Positions 31,703 to 41,612 of a stretch of DNA of 64,000 nucleotides are shown in pieces. Both the position numbers and the translations under genes were made by a program. A model generated the notes under the pieces. That model was not told the origin of the DNA, did not search any database, and was given only the letters and a program-made list of their open reading frames with translations. The stretch's first letter is position 1. Each line of letters begins with the position of its first letter. Source of the stretch: an uncultured Holophagaceae bacterium (GTDB lineage Bacteria; Acidobacteriota; Holophagae; Holophagales; Holophagaceae); contig CAISFO010000094.1 in the NCBI GenBank assembly GCA_903884655.1, positions 1 through 64,000 of the forward strand, written 5' to 3'.

Positions 31703-32469
31703 GGCCAGACCTTCCAGGGGGCTTGGCCTGTGGCCCAGAGCTCTTCAAGGTGCATCTTGTCCCGCAAGGTGTCCATGGGCTGCCAGAACCCCGCATGACA
31801 GTAGGCGGAGAGTTGCTCCGAAGCCGCCAGGCGCTCCATCGGATCCCGTTCCCAAATCGTCTGGTCCCCCTCGATGAGGTCGAAGACCTTCGGAGAAAGG
31901 ACAAAGAAGCCGCCGTTGATCCAGCCCCCGTCGCCCGTAGGTTTTTCCTGGAAGGCGGTGATGAGGTTCCGGTCGAACTGCAGTGCCCCGAACCGTCCGG
32001 GTGGCTGAGTGGCAGTCAGGGTGGCCAGGGTGCCCTGCTCGCGGTGGAAGGCGATCAGCCTGGTAATATCCACGTTCCCCACGCCGTCACCATATGTCGC
32101 GCAGAAGTCTTCATCTCCGACATAGTCCCGGATGCGCCTCAACCGCCCGCCCGTCATGGTGGTCTCGCCTGTATCCACGAGGGTGACCTTCCAGGGCTCG
32201 GCGTGCTTGTGGTGAACCTCCATGCGGTTGCTCGCCATGTCGAAGGTCACATCCGACATGTGGAGGAAATAGTTAGCGAAATATTCCTTGATCAGGTAGC
32301 CCTTGTAACCCAGGCAGATCACGAACTCGTTCAAGCCATGGGCCGAGTAGATCTTCATGATGTGCCAGAGGATGGGCTTGCCGCCAATCTCGATCATCGG
32401 TTTTGGGCGGACGATGCTTTCCTCGCTGATCCTTGATCCGATCCCTCCAGCCAGGATGGCCACTTTCAT
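31699..32469 (-). CDS. rfbF: Glucose-1-phosphate cytidylyltransferase
   Basis: Makes CDP-glucose from CTP and glucose-1-phosphate, the entry step to CDP-dideoxyhexoses. The 256 residues show [45 protein letters not shown], and the C-terminal [12 protein letters not shown] segment of this enzyme. The ATG at 32469 follows GAGGTG by five bases. First gene of the minus-strand island; no convincing promoter could be assigned in the degraded region upstream. Confidence 0.94.
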   Translation of the reverse strand: MKVAILAGGIGSRISEESIVRPKPMIEIGGKPILWHIMKIYSAHGLNEFVICLGYKGYLIKEYFANYFLHMSDVTFDMASNRMEVHHKHAEPWKVTLVDTGETTMTGGRLRRIRDYVGDEDFCATYGDGVGNVDITRLIAFHREQGTLATLTATQPPGRFGALQFDRNLITAFQEKPTGDGGWINGGFFVLSPKVFDLIEGDQTIWERDPMERLAASEQLSAYCHAGFWQPMDTLRDKMHLEELWATGQAPWKVWP

Positions 32470-33140
32470 CAATCACCTCACCTTGGAAGACATGACGCGG
32501 AGCGTGCTGGAACGAACCAAACCGATGGAAGGAAGACAAGTATTTCAAAAAGATGCGGGATTTGGTCGATTATCCGGATTCGAGGAAGAACCTTGCACCC
32601 ATCTCATTCTGGCATTCAATCAGAGAGGATCTGACCGACACAACTGGAACACACTCTGGAATTGTCTCAAATTCCAAAATGGAATGCGGAAGCAGAGACC
32701 CGCTTCCGGCAACCTCAAGCGGCGGTCGCCTCGATCTTTGGGATTGCGTCACCTTGCGGGACTTCGACGAACTGTACATGGCCCGAGCCGTGGGCTTCAG
32801 GGATCATGCCAACTCCTACAGGCAAGGCTCGCCGGGTCCCACCAGCACCACACCCAGGCCCCCTGCCCTTCACCTTCACCGGGGACTCACCGTAGCCTCC
32901 TGGGATGCCTGGCCAAGGTGGCGGGTCCCCGCTGGATGAATTTCGCCCTGGTCCTCTGCGAAGGGTTGAGCCGGGAAATGGGCACGATACCGGTGGCCCT
33001 GAGGGCTGGTACCCCCTGATGCGGCCCGGATGATGGCGTACTGGGTTCCCAGCCGAAGTGGGATCGGAAGCCGGCCCACTTGGCACGCCCCTGGCAACAT
33101 TCGATCCGCCTCGAAAGCCCCTCTCATCCTAGAATGGTCC
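32470..33140. other. 670-bp gap without an intact gene, between rfbF and glgB
   Basis: This divergent intergenic region must carry promoters for both the sugar island (minus strand) and glgB (plus strand), but I see no convincing sigma-70 boxes. It has several short open frames without family resemblance, except for the fragment described at 32715-32840. Its length in an otherwise compact genome suggests decayed sequence at the island border. Confidence 0.6.
32715..32840 (+). pseudogene. Remnant of a YheT-like alpha/beta-hydrolase gene
   Basis: One plus-strand frame reads GRLDLWDCVTLRDFDELYM and then ARAVGFRDHANSYRQGSPG. This resembles the conserved LRDFD...GF.....YYR..S block of YheT/EMB8-type hydrolases as I remember the family. 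The catalytic-serine region upstream and the histidine region downstream are absent, and the frame soon loses resemblance. It is best read as a leftover of a deleted gene. Confidence 0.4.
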
Positions 33141-35045
33141 ATGGAACTGCCCCGCTCGGCCTCGACCTTAGGCGACCTTGATCTTCACTTGTTGGGCGAG
33201 GGTACCCACCTGCGGGCCTACGAGAAGCTCGGGGCCCATCCCAGGGTGGTGAACGGCGAGGCGGGCGTGAGTTTCGCGGTGTGGGCCCCCAACGCCCGCA
33301 GGGTGAGCGTGGTGGGCGACTTCAATGGGTGGGACGGCTTGGCCCACCCCATGGCTCAGGTGGGTCCCAACGGGTTCTGGGAGACCTTTGTCCCCGGACT
33401 CGCCCCAGGTTTGTTCTACAAGTTCGAAATCCACGGCCCGAATGGCAACCTGTTGCCCCTCAAGGCCGACCCCTATGCCTTCCGCTGCGAGCGCGCGCCT
33501 GGAACGGCCTCAGTCATCCATGGTTTGCCAGTCTACCCCTGGGGGGATGCGGACTGGCTGCAGGCACGCCGGAATACGAAGGCCCATGAAGCGCCCATGA
33601 GCATCTACGAGCTGCACCTGGGCTCCTGGCGGCGCCGGCCAGACGGCACCTTCATGAGCTACCGGGAAATCGCCGCGGACCTGGCCCCCTATGCCAGCTG
33701 GCTGGGCTTCACCCATGTGCAGCTGCTGCCGGTGACCGAGCATCCCTACGATCCCTCGTGGGGCTACCAGCCCCTGGGCATGTTCGCCCCCACCAGCCGC
33801 TTCGGTGGCCCTGAGGACTTCAAGGCCTTCGTGGACACCATGCACCAGGCGGGCCTGGGTGTCATTCTCGACTGGGTGCCGGCCCACTTCCCGGAAGACG
33901 CCCACGGGCTCGCCAGCTTCGACGGCACCCACCTCTATGAGCACGCCGATCCCCGCCAGGGGCGCCACATGGACTGGGGCACCCTCATCTACAACTTCGG
34001 CCGGGTGGAGGTGCAGAACTACCTCATCTCCAACGCCCTCTTCTGGCTCGACCAGTTCCACGTGGACGGCCTGCGGGTGGACGCGGTGGCGTCCATGCTC
34101 TACCTGGACTACAGCCGCGAGGCGGGCCAGTGGATTCCCAACCGCCACGGCGGAAGGGAGAACCTGGAGGCTGTGGCCTTCCTGCGGCGCCTGAACGAAG
34201 TGGTCTACTCCCAGTATCCGGACACCTTCACCGTGGCCGAGGAATCCACCGCCTGGCCCGGCGTTTCCCGCCCCACGGATACGGGGGGCCTGGGTTTCGG
34301 TTTCAAGTGGGACATGGGCTGGATGCACGACACCCTGCGCTACCTGGGCGAGGGGATGATGGCCCGGCCCCACCACCACGACGACATCACCTTCTCCATG
34401 CTCTATCACGACTCCGAGAACTACGTGCTGCCGCTCTCCCACGACGAGGTGGTCCACGGCAAGCGCAGCCTCTACGGCCGCATGCCCGGCGATCCCTGGG
34501 AGCGGATGGCCAACCTGCGCCTGCTCTACGCCTGGCTCTTCGCCCACGGCGGCAAGAAGCTGCTCTTCATGGGCGGCGAGTTCGCCCAGGGCAGGGAGTG
34601 GAACCATGACACGGCCCTGGACTGGGGACTGCTCAACCAGCCCGCCCACAAGGGCATCCATGACCTGATCTGCGACCTCAACAACCTCTACCGCCGCCAG
34701 CCGGCCCTGTACGAAGGGGACTGCCAGCACGGGGGATTCGCCTGGATCGACTGCGGTGACCGCTTCAACAGCGTGCTCACGCTGCTGCGCAGGGCCTCGG
34801 ATCCAGGGGATTTCATAGCTGTCGCCTTCAACTTCACGGCACTACCTCAACACGGTTACCGAGTAGGGGTACCTGCACCGGGGGCTTACGTGGAGCGGCT
34901 GAACACCGATTCCACCTACTACGGCGGCCGGAATGAAGGCAACACGGGGCGCATCACAACCGAAGCCATCCCCGCTCACGGGTTCCCCCAGTCCCTCAAC
35001 CTCACCCTGCCTCCACTCGCGGCTCTCTTCTTGAAGCCCGAATAG
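33141..35045 (+). CDS. glgB: 1,4-alpha-glucan branching enzyme GlgB
   Basis: GH13 enzyme that introduces alpha-1,6 branches into glycogen. The 634 residues start directly with the CBM48 domain ([12 protein letters not shown]...[20 protein letters not shown]), so this is the short form lacking the extra N1 domain. Catalytic residues are Asp314 ([13 protein letters not shown]), Glu367 ([10 protein letters not shown]) and the Asp of [11 protein letters not shown] chose the ATG at 33141 because upstream in-frame sequence has no family resemblance. Followed after 32 bp by glgP; the two are probably co-transcribed. Confidence 0.95.
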   Translation: MELPRSASTLGDLDLHLLGEGTHLRAYEKLGAHPRVVNGEAGVSFAVWAPNARRVSVVGDFNGWDGLAHPMAQVGPNGFWETFVPGLAPGLFYKFEIHGPNGNLLPLKADPYAFRCERAPGTASVIHGLPVYPWGDADWLQARRNTKAHEAPMSIYELHLGSWRRRPDGTFMSYREIAADLAPYASWLGFTHVQLLPVTEHPYDPSWGYQPLGMFAPTSRFGGPEDFKAFVDTMHQAGLGVILDWVPAHFPEDAHGLASFDGTHLYEHADPRQGRHMDWGTLIYNFGRVEVQNYLISNALFWLDQFHVDGLRVDAVASMLYLDYSREAGQWIPNRHGGRENLEAVAFLRRLNEVVYSQYPDTFTVAEESTAWPGVSRPTDTGGLGFGFKWDMGWMHDTLRYLGEGMMARPHHHDDITFSMLYHDSENYVLPLSHDEVVHGKRSLYGRMPGDPWERMANLRLLYAWLFAHGGKKLLFMGGEFAQGREWNHDTALDWGLLNQPAHKGIHDLICDLNNLYRRQPALYEGDCQHGGFAWIDCGDRFNSVLTLLRRASDPGDFIAVAFNFTALPQHGYRVGVPAPGAYVERLNTDSTYYGGRNEGNTGRITTEAIPAHGFPQSLNLTLPPLAALFLKPE

Positions 35046-35077
35046 CCGCCTCTGTCACCCCAGCACTAGGAATCGTC

Positions 35078-37204
35078 ATGGAAAAGCTCGTCAGCAAGAT
35101 GCACAACCTCACCCAGAACCTCTGGTGGACCTGGAAGCCCGAGGTTCGCACGATCTTCCGGGACCTCGACCTGGACCTGTACCACAAGGTCCACCAGAAC
35201 CCCATGTCGGTGCTCAAGCAGATCTCGACGGAACAGCTGGAGCAGCGCGCGGCCGATGTGGACGTCCCGGCCCGGGTGGACCGCGCCCTGCGGCAGTTGA
35301 GAGAGTACCTCACCCCCGTCACCACCTGGGGTCTCACCCATGCCGGGGCCATGCGTTCCCGACCCATTGCCTACTTCTGCATGGAGTTCGGTGTCCACGA
35401 ATCCCTACCCATCTATTCCGGCGGCCTGGGCATCCTGGCTGGCGACCATCTGAAATCCGCTTCCGACCTGGGCATTCCCCTCGTAGGCGTGGGCCTGCTC
35501 TACCACGAGGGCTACACCAACCAGGTGCTGGACACCAACCTCTGGCAGCAGGACGTGGTCGAGCCGTACGACATCGCCGACCTGCCCATCAAACAGACGA
35601 TGGATCGTCACGGCGAGCCCATCCACGTCACCGTCGAGATGCCCGGACGGCTGGTGCATGCCGCCGTCCTAGAGGTCCAGGTCGGACGCATCCGGCTCAT
35701 CCTGCTGGATACCCGCGTCAAGGAGAACTCAGCCAAGGACGTGGCCCTGGCGGCCCGCCTCTACGGTGGCGACCAGCGCATGCGCATCGAGCAGGAACTG
35801 CTGCTGGGGGTCGGCGGCGCCCGGGCCCTGCGGGCCCTCGGCATCAGCGCCAGTGTCTTCCACCTCAATGAGGGCCATTCCGCCTTCGCCCTGCTGGAAC
35901 GGGCCCGCTACCGCATCCAGGCGGACGGACTGGATCCCCACCAGGCCCTGCTCGAAGTGGCCGCCGCCTCTGTATTCACCACCCACACCCCCGTGGACGC
36001 CGGCCATGATCGCTTCCCGGCCGACTTGATCTCGGACTACCTGCGGCCACTGGCTGAGGGATTGAAGCTCCCCCTGGATGAGGTGCTCGGTCTGGGCCGG
36101 GTGAATCCCCACGACTTCGGCTCGTCCTTCCTCCCCACGGTGCTGGCCCTCAGGCTGACCCGCCGGGCCAACGGAGTCTCGGCCCTCCACGGCGTGGTGT
36201 CGCGCAAGATGTGGAACCACCTCTACCCCGGGGTCCGGGAAGAAGCCGTTCCCATTGGCCATGTGACCAACGGCGTCCACCTGCCCACCTGGCTGGCCAC
36301 GGAAATGAACCACCTGTACGAATCCCACCTGGGCGTGGGCTACCAGAGCGCGCTCACCCGGCCCGGGACCTGGGCCAAAATCGTGGATGTCTCCTCCGCG
36401 GAGATCTGGGAGACCAAGCAGGTCCTCAAGGCCCGCACCATCCGGTTCATCCGCAAGCGCAATGCCGCCATGCGGGAGCGACTCGGCCTGCCAGAGATCG
36501 AACCGGCCCCCCTGGACCCCGAGGCCCTCACCATCGGCTTCGCCCGCCGTTTCGTGCCCTACAAGCGGCCCGACCTGCTCTTCTCCGACCTGGACCGCCT
36601 GGATCGCCTGGTGAATCACCCCACCCGCCCCGTGAACCTGGTCTTCTCGGGCCGGGCCCACCCGGCGGACAGCACGGGCAAGGCGCTCATCCAGAAGGTC
36701 AACCACCTGCTCGAGGACCCCCGTTTCCGCCACCGCATCCTCTTCATCGAGAACTACAACATCCATGTAGGAAGGATGCTCTACCAGGGCATCGACGCCT
36801 GGCTCAACAACCCCCAGCGGCCACTGGAGGCCTGCGGCACCAGCGGCATGAAGGTCGTCCTCAACGGCGGCCTGCACATCTCCATTCGGGACGGCTGGTG
36901 GGCCGAAGCCTATGACGGCGAGAACGGTTTCGCCATCGGCACGGGGGAGATCCACGCCGACCAGGCCATCCAGGATCAGCGGGACGCGGAAGACCTGTTC
37001 CGCCTGCTGGAAGACGAAGTGGTACCCCTCTATTACGACAACCGCAACTCGACAGGCATTCCCCGCTGCTGGGTGGAGCGCATGAAGAACTCCATCCGGA
37101 CCCTGGGCTGGCGCTTCAATGCCGACCGCATGCTCCAGGACTACGTCCAGCACCTCTACCTGCCCGCAGCGGTAGGCAGCAGCTGCCAGATGCCACCGCC
37201 CTAA
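35078..37204 (+). CDS. glgP: Alpha-glucan (glycogen) phosphorylase
   Basis: PLP-dependent GT35 enzyme releasing glucose-1-phosphate from glycogen ends. At 708 residues it belongs to the shorter phosphorylase group (the LWWTWKPEVRTIFRDLD N-terminal form) rather than the ~800-residue MalP/GlgP type. Landmarks are YFCMEFGVHESLPIYSGGLG near residue 100, VFHLNEGHSAF, and the cofactor region EACGTSGMKVVLNGG with PLP lysine at about 592. It would act together with the bifunctional debranching enzyme encoded at 16.4-20.6 kb. A GGAA-type start context precedes the ATG. Confidence 0.94.
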   Translation: MEKLVSKMHNLTQNLWWTWKPEVRTIFRDLDLDLYHKVHQNPMSVLKQISTEQLEQRAADVDVPARVDRALRQLREYLTPVTTWGLTHAGAMRSRPIAYFCMEFGVHESLPIYSGGLGILAGDHLKSASDLGIPLVGVGLLYHEGYTNQVLDTNLWQQDVVEPYDIADLPIKQTMDRHGEPIHVTVEMPGRLVHAAVLEVQVGRIRLILLDTRVKENSAKDVALAARLYGGDQRMRIEQELLLGVGGARALRALGISASVFHLNEGHSAFALLERARYRIQADGLDPHQALLEVAAASVFTTHTPVDAGHDRFPADLISDYLRPLAEGLKLPLDEVLGLGRVNPHDFGSSFLPTVLALRLTRRANGVSALHGVVSRKMWNHLYPGVREEAVPIGHVTNGVHLPTWLATEMNHLYESHLGVGYQSALTRPGTWAKIVDVSSAEIWETKQVLKARTIRFIRKRNAAMRERLGLPEIEPAPLDPEALTIGFARRFVPYKRPDLLFSDLDRLDRLVNHPTRPVNLVFSGRAHPADSTGKALIQKVNHLLEDPRFRHRILFIENYNIHVGRMLYQGIDAWLNNPQRPLEACGTSGMKVVLNGGLHISIRDGWWAEAYDGENGFAIGTGEIHADQAIQDQRDAEDLFRLLEDEVVPLYYDNRNSTGIPRCWVERMKNSIRTLGWRFNADRMLQDYVQHLYLPAAVGSSCQMPPP

Positions 37205-37298
37205 TAGAGCCAAGCCTGCAGCCCCTGAACTCATGTTTTCCCGACCTGTTGCAGATGAGACTTCCAGGAAGCCTTAACCAGGGTGTCTCCCCGTGCCC

Positions 37299-38141
37299 AT
37301 GACTCCACAGGAAGTGATCCAGAATCTCGGCGAACTCCCGCCCCTGCCCCAGGTGGCGACGCAGGTCATCCGGATCTCAGCGGCGTCGGACACTTCCTCT
37401 GAAGAGCTCAAGGATTTGATCCGCACTGACCAGGCGCTTTCGACCCAGGTCTTGAAGATCGCCAATTCGGCCATGTTCGGCAGGGCGCGGGAGGTCACGA
37501 CCCTGACCCAGGCCATCATGACCCTGGGTTTTGCCACCACCCGGAGCGTGGTGCTCGCCTGCAGTGTCAAGCATCTCTTCAACCGGGGTCCTGCGGGCAT
37601 CCAGGAGCGGATCCTGTGGGAGCACGCGCTGGTGTCAGCCTTGACCGGCAGCGCCATCGGCAAGGCCATGCGGGTGACCAGCGCCGAAGAGGTCTTCCTG
37701 GCGGGCCTGATCCATGACATCGGGAAGAGCGTCCTTGCGCTCAAGTTCCCGGAGGCCTACGGGGCACTGCTCCGCTCCCTCCAGAATCAAGGCGGGGACG
37801 GACTTTCGGTAGAACTGGATATCTTTGGATTCGACCATGCCATGGTGGGCGAAGCCCTCCTCAGGTCCTGGAGCATCACGGAAGGCATCGAAGCGGTGGT
37901 GCGCTGGCATCATGATCCGCTTGAGGCCCCTGCGGACTATCGCCAGCTGGTGGCCCTGGTGGCCTTGGGCAACCAGGTGGCCCTCGATCTCCAGGTCGGC
38001 ATCGGCAGCCCAGACTCCCTCGCAGGGGCAACCTGGGAGGCCATGGACATCCTCCATCTGGATGCGGGCTCCTATGAACGACACAGGATCACGGCCCTCG
38101 AGGCCCTCGAGCGGGACAAGGCCCTCATCACTGAGTTCTGA
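37299..38141 (+). CDS. HDOD-domain signalling protein
   Basis: About 280 residues, a single HDOD domain with no receiver or GGDEF attached. The N-terminal half has the family pattern (LPPLPQVATQVIRISAASDTSS...LIRTDQALSTQVLKIANSAMFG...VTTLTQAIMTLGFATTRSVVL). The central motif AGLIHDIGKSVLALKFP retains an HD pair, though most HDOD proteins are thought to be non-catalytic. Such proteins often act in cyclic-di-GMP, chemotaxis or stress regulation. It lies between glgP and the convergent glgA, but no direct role in glycogen metabolism can be claimed. Start may also be GTG at 37293. Confidence 0.85.
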   Translation: MTPQEVIQNLGELPPLPQVATQVIRISAASDTSSEELKDLIRTDQALSTQVLKIANSAMFGRAREVTTLTQAIMTLGFATTRSVVLACSVKHLFNRGPAGIQERILWEHALVSALTGSAIGKAMRVTSAEEVFLAGLIHDIGKSVLALKFPEAYGALLRSLQNQGGDGLSVELDIFGFDHAMVGEALLRSWSITEGIEAVVRWHHDPLEAPADYRQLVALVALGNQVALDLQVGIGSPDSLAGATWEAMDILHLDAGSYERHRITALEALERDKALITEF

Positions 38142-38179
38142 GCCCGCTCAAAGCCTGCAAACGGCCATGGTTGCCCTGA

Positions 38180-39607
38180 TCATTTCGCGGGAATGGCCGC
38201 ATAGAGATCCAGGTAGGCCTGGGCCGGTCCTTTCCAGCCGAACTCAGTCGTCATGCCCCGCCGCTGCACCTCCCGCCAGGCGGCAGAATCCTGGAAGAGC
38301 CCCAGGGCCTGGTTGATGGCTTCGCCCAGAGCCCAGCCGTTGGCCGTGTCGAACTGGAAGCCGGTGGCAGAATCGTTCGCCAGGGTTTCCGGCGAAACCC
38401 CGATCACGGTATCGGCCAAGCCTCCGGTCCGCCGGACCAGGGGAAGGGCCCCGTAGGCCAGGGCATACAGTTGAGTTAGTCCACAGGGTTCCTGGCGGGA
38501 AGGGGCCATGAACACGTCGGCAGCCGCGAAAGCCCGGTGGGCCATGCCTTCGTCGTAGCGCAGGAACACACCGACGCGCCCGGGGTGGCGCTGGGCCGCC
38601 TGGCGAAAGGCCCCCTCCGCATGAGGGTCCCCGGTGCCAAGCACAGCCAACTGGGCGCCCCCGGACACCAGATGGTCCACGTTGTCGAGCACCAGATCCA
38701 GGCCCTTGAGGGGATCCAGGCGGCTCACCGTAGCGAAGAGCGGAGCGGAGGGATCTTCCTGAAGTCCCATCTGCCTCTGGAACACCGGACGGTTCGGCAC
38801 GCGGCGAGCAGGGTGCTTCAGATCGTACCGGCTCACCAGGTGGGGATCCGTCCTCGGGTTCCAGATGTCCTGGTCCACCCCGTTGAGGATGCCCCGAAGG
38901 CTGTCCTTCCGGTGCGCCAGCAGTCCCTCGAGACCATGCCCTCCCGCATGCTGGATCTCCTGGGCATAAGTGGGGCTCACCGTGGTGATCCGGTCGGCGA
39001 GCCTCAGGCCAGCTTTCAGGAAGCAGATGTCCCCATGGAACTCCACCCCTTCTGGCGTGAAACCATGCCGGGGAATCCAGAGCTCATCGAGCATCGCGGC
39101 CGGGAACCGCCCCTGGAAGGCGATGTTGTGGATGGTCATCACAGTGGCAGGCCGAGGGCCACCACCGTATGCCACATAGGCTGGCATCAGCCCCGTGGGC
39201 CAGTCGTGGCCATGCAGCACCTCGGGCCGCCAGCCATTGGCATCTCCGGCGCGGCCCAGGTGGGCCGCAGCCCAGGACAGAGCAGCGAATCGGCGGGCGA
39301 GGTCCGGCGGATAATCATAGGGACCGCCGGGCCGGTCGAAGAAGGCAGGCTGGTCCAGCAGGTACAGGGGCAATCCGGGTGCCTCGGCCAGGAGGATCCG
39401 GGCTGGCCCGCCTCCTAGCAGGTCGGGGAAAGCGGCCACTTCCTTGCCAACCGGCACGGCCTGCCGAATGGCCGGGTAGGCAGGTACCAGCATGCGGACA
39501 TCCGCGCCAAGGGCGCGGAGCGCCCGCGGCAGAGCCGCCATCACATCACCCAGGCCACCAGTCTTGACATAGGGGAACAGCTCAGAAGCAACAAAGAGAA
39601 TTCTCAA
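38180..39607 (-). CDS. glgA: Glycogen synthase (ADP-glucose, GT5)
   Basis: Extends glycogen with glucosyl units from ADP-glucose. The 475 residues begin MRILFVASELFPYVKTGGLGDVMAALP, which carries the KTGGLGDV nucleotide-binding signature. They include HGHDWPTGLMP, VMTIHNIAFQG, TVSPTYAQEI and the GT-B C-terminal acid motif APSRQEPCGLTQLYALAYG. Length is typical. Encoded three bases after glgC on the same strand, so the two committed synthesis steps are coupled. Confidence 0.95.
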   Translation of the reverse strand: MRILFVASELFPYVKTGGLGDVMAALPRALRALGADVRMLVPAYPAIRQAVPVGKEVAAFPDLLGGGPARILLAEAPGLPLYLLDQPAFFDRPGGPYDYPPDLARRFAALSWAAAHLGRAGDANGWRPEVLHGHDWPTGLMPAYVAYGGGPRPATVMTIHNIAFQGRFPAAMLDELWIPRHGFTPEGVEFHGDICFLKAGLRLADRITTVSPTYAQEIQHAGGHGLEGLLAHRKDSLRGILNGVDQDIWNPRTDPHLVSRYDLKHPARRVPNRPVFQRQMGLQEDPSAPLFATVSRLDPLKGLDLVLDNVDHLVSGGAQLAVLGTGDPHAEGAFRQAAQRHPGRVGVFLRYDEGMAHRAFAAADVFMAPSRQEPCGLTQLYALAYGALPLVRRTGGLADTVIGVSPETLANDSATGFQFDTANGWALGEAINQALGLFQDSAAWREVQRRGMTTEFGWKGPAQAYLDLYAAIPAK

Positions 39608-39610
39608 ACC

Positions 39611-40876
39611 TTAGGGCTCCAGCTGGTTCAGCATCTGCTGGGAGATTAGCGTAACGCCCCCGGGTGAGAGGTAGAATCGGCGGGCATCCTCTTCGGGATC
39701 CTCGCCCACGACCAGGCCTTCTGGAATCTGACAGTCCCGGGCCACGATGCAGCGCCGCAACCGGGCGTGGCGGCCGACGTCGCAGTTCGGAAGGATCATC
39801 GCCCCGTCGAGGCGGGCATGGGAATGAACCCGGACGCGGCTGGAGAGCAGGGAATGGTGTACATGGGCACCCGAGATGACGCAACCCCCTGAGACCAGGC
39901 TGGAAAGGGCCACCCCGTTGCGCATCTCCCCCGCATGCACGAATTTCGCTGGAGGAAGCTGCTCCTGGTGCGTGGTGATCGGCCAGGCCTCGTCATACAG
40001 ATTGAGGGCTGGCAGCACGCTGGTGAGGTCCATGTTGGCCTCCCAGTAGGAATCCACCGTGCCCACATCCCGCCAGTAGGGCTCTGGATGCCCTGAGTTC
40101 GGGATGCAGCTGGCCTCGAACCGGTGGGCGAAGACCCTGGCTTCGTGCACCAGCTTCGGGATGATGTCCTTGCCGAAGTCGTGACCGGATTCCGGATTGG
40201 CCGCGTCCTCGATGAGGGCCTGGTAGAGGAATTCCGCGTTGAAGAGGTAGATGCCCATGGAGGCGAAGGAGTGGTCAGGCTTGCCGGGGATGGCCGGTGG
40301 ATCCTCCGGTTTTTCCACGAAACCCACAATGCGATCCGCGCCATCCACCTGGGCGATGCCGAAATCCCGTGCCGAATCCCGGGGCACCTCCAGGCAGGCG
40401 ATGGTCATGTCAGCCTCATGGTTCAGGTGATCCTGCAGGAACACCTTGTAGTCCATGCGGTAGATGTGGTCGCCGGCCAGGATCAGCACCGTCTTGGGAT
40501 GGGCCGACTGGATGCTGCTCATGTTCTGGTAGACCGCGTCTGCGGTGCCGCTGTACCAGGCGTCCTTGTCCAGGCTCTGCTGGGCGGGAAGCACATGCAC
40601 ATATTCATTCAACTTGCCCGGCAGGAAGGTCCAGCCGAACTGCAGGTGCTCCAGCAGGCGATGGGAATTGTACTGGGTCAGGACCATGATGCGGCGAAAG
40701 CCCGAGTTCACGCAGTTCGACAGGGTGAAGTCGATGATGCGGTACTTCCCCCCAAAATCGAGGCCGGGCTTGGCATGGTGATCCGTGAGGTCCATCAGGC
40801 GCTTGCCCCGGCCTCCGGCCATCACAAGCGAGACGGTGTGCCGGGGTGAGAGTCGAGATTCCGAGATCGTCAGCAT
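39611..40876 (-). CDS. glgC: Glucose-1-phosphate adenylyltransferase
   Basis: Makes ADP-glucose, the first committed step of glycogen synthesis and usually allosterically controlled. The 421 residues contain VMAGGRGKRLMDLTDHHAKPGLDFGGKYRIIDFTLSNCVNSG (substrate and activator-site Lys region), WYSGTADAVYQN, AGDHIYRMDY and the C-terminal left-handed beta-helix (SGAHVHHSLLSSRVRVHSHARL). GAGG six bases ahead of the ATG supports the start. glgC-glgA follow the clpS-clpA-aat genes on the same strand but after a 55-bp gap. Confidence 0.95.
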   Translation of the reverse strand: MLTISESRLSPRHTVSLVMAGGRGKRLMDLTDHHAKPGLDFGGKYRIIDFTLSNCVNSGFRRIMVLTQYNSHRLLEHLQFGWTFLPGKLNEYVHVLPAQQSLDKDAWYSGTADAVYQNMSSIQSAHPKTVLILAGDHIYRMDYKVFLQDHLNHEADMTIACLEVPRDSARDFGIAQVDGADRIVGFVEKPEDPPAIPGKPDHSFASMGIYLFNAEFLYQALIEDAANPESGHDFGKDIIPKLVHEARVFAHRFEASCIPNSGHPEPYWRDVGTVDSYWEANMDLTSVLPALNLYDEAWPITTHQEQLPPAKFVHAGEMRNGVALSSLVSGGCVISGAHVHHSLLSSRVRVHSHARLDGAMILPNCDVGRHARLRRCIVARDCQIPEGLVVGEDPEEDARRFYLSPGGVTLISQQMLNQLEP

Positions 40877-40931
40877 GGGAGTCCTCGGGGTGGGCCTGCC
40901 TGCATGATAGCCACGCCCTGTGACAATCTTC

Positions 40932-41612
40932 TCAGGGAACTGACCAACTCCCGACTCGCCCTTCGACCAGCAGTGCCTGGGCCAATTCCTTCAGGAACAA
41001 GGTCCGCCCCACTTCCTGGAAGCCATATCCCTTTAGGCCCTCGTGGGGCAGCTGACCATCAAGGAGACGGAACCCCCAGGCTGAGAGGCGGGCATCAAGA
41101 CCTGCCAGGGCGGCGCGGCTGGCCTCGGGTTCCAGGCTGAACATGCTTTCCCCGAAGAAGGCACCGCCCAGGGAGACGCCGTAGAGCCCCCCTCGGAGTT
41201 GCCCCTCGCGCCACGCTTCCACGCTGTGGGCGAACCCGGCCCGGTGGAGGGCCACATAGGCGTTTTGCATGCCGGGAGTGATCCAGGTGCCCCCCTGGCC
41301 GGGCCGCGGCACCCCCGCACAATGCTGAATGACAGCCTCGAAATCGGAGTCGAACCGGATCTCGAAGGGGTGCTGGCGCAGGCTCCGGCGGGTCCTGGCC
41401 GAGAGGTGCAGCAGCCCTGGCCGGAGCAGGGCCCGCGCCGGTGGGGACCACCAGAGGATGGGATCCCCCTGGCCGTACCAGGGGAAAATTCCACTGCGGT
41501 AGGCCAGGAGAAGGCGCTCCAGGCTCAAGTCCCCGCCAGTGGCCAACAGCCCGTCCTCGGCCAGCTCGGGGTCCGGAAAGACCAGCTGCCTGGTCAGTCG
41601 AAAGACAGGCAC
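40932..41612 (-). CDS. aat: Leucyl/phenylalanyl-tRNA--protein transferase
   Basis: Adds Leu or Phe from aminoacyl-tRNA to N-terminal Lys/Arg of proteins, creating primary N-degrons read by ClpS. The 226 residues show the family blocks FPDPELAEDGLLATGGDL, GIFPWYGQGDPILWWSPPARALL, TWITPGMQNAYVALHRAGFAHSVEAW and GGLYGVSLGGAFFGESMFS. The N-terminus overlaps the end of clpA by 19 bp. This places it functionally and physically with ClpA and ClpS. Confidence 0.95.
   Translation of the reverse strand: MPVFRLTRQLVFPDPELAEDGLLATGGDLSLERLLLAYRSGIFPWYGQGDPILWWSPPARALLRPGLLHLSARTRRSLRQHPFEIRFDSDFEAVIQHCAGVPRPGQGGTWITPGMQNAYVALHRAGFAHSVEAWREGQLRGGLYGVSLGGAFFGESMFSLEPEASRAALAGLDARLSAWGFRLLDGQLPHEGLKGYGFQEVGRTLFLKELAQALLVEGRVGSWSVP

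Noticed and set aside
32553..32939. Complete 128-codon gene ahead of glgB
   Set aside because: Only a central block resembles a known family; both ends lack resemblance, so it is treated as a remnant.
37299..38141. HDOD protein as a glycogen regulator
   Set aside because: Only its position between glgP and glgA suggests this; nothing in the sequence supports a specific link.
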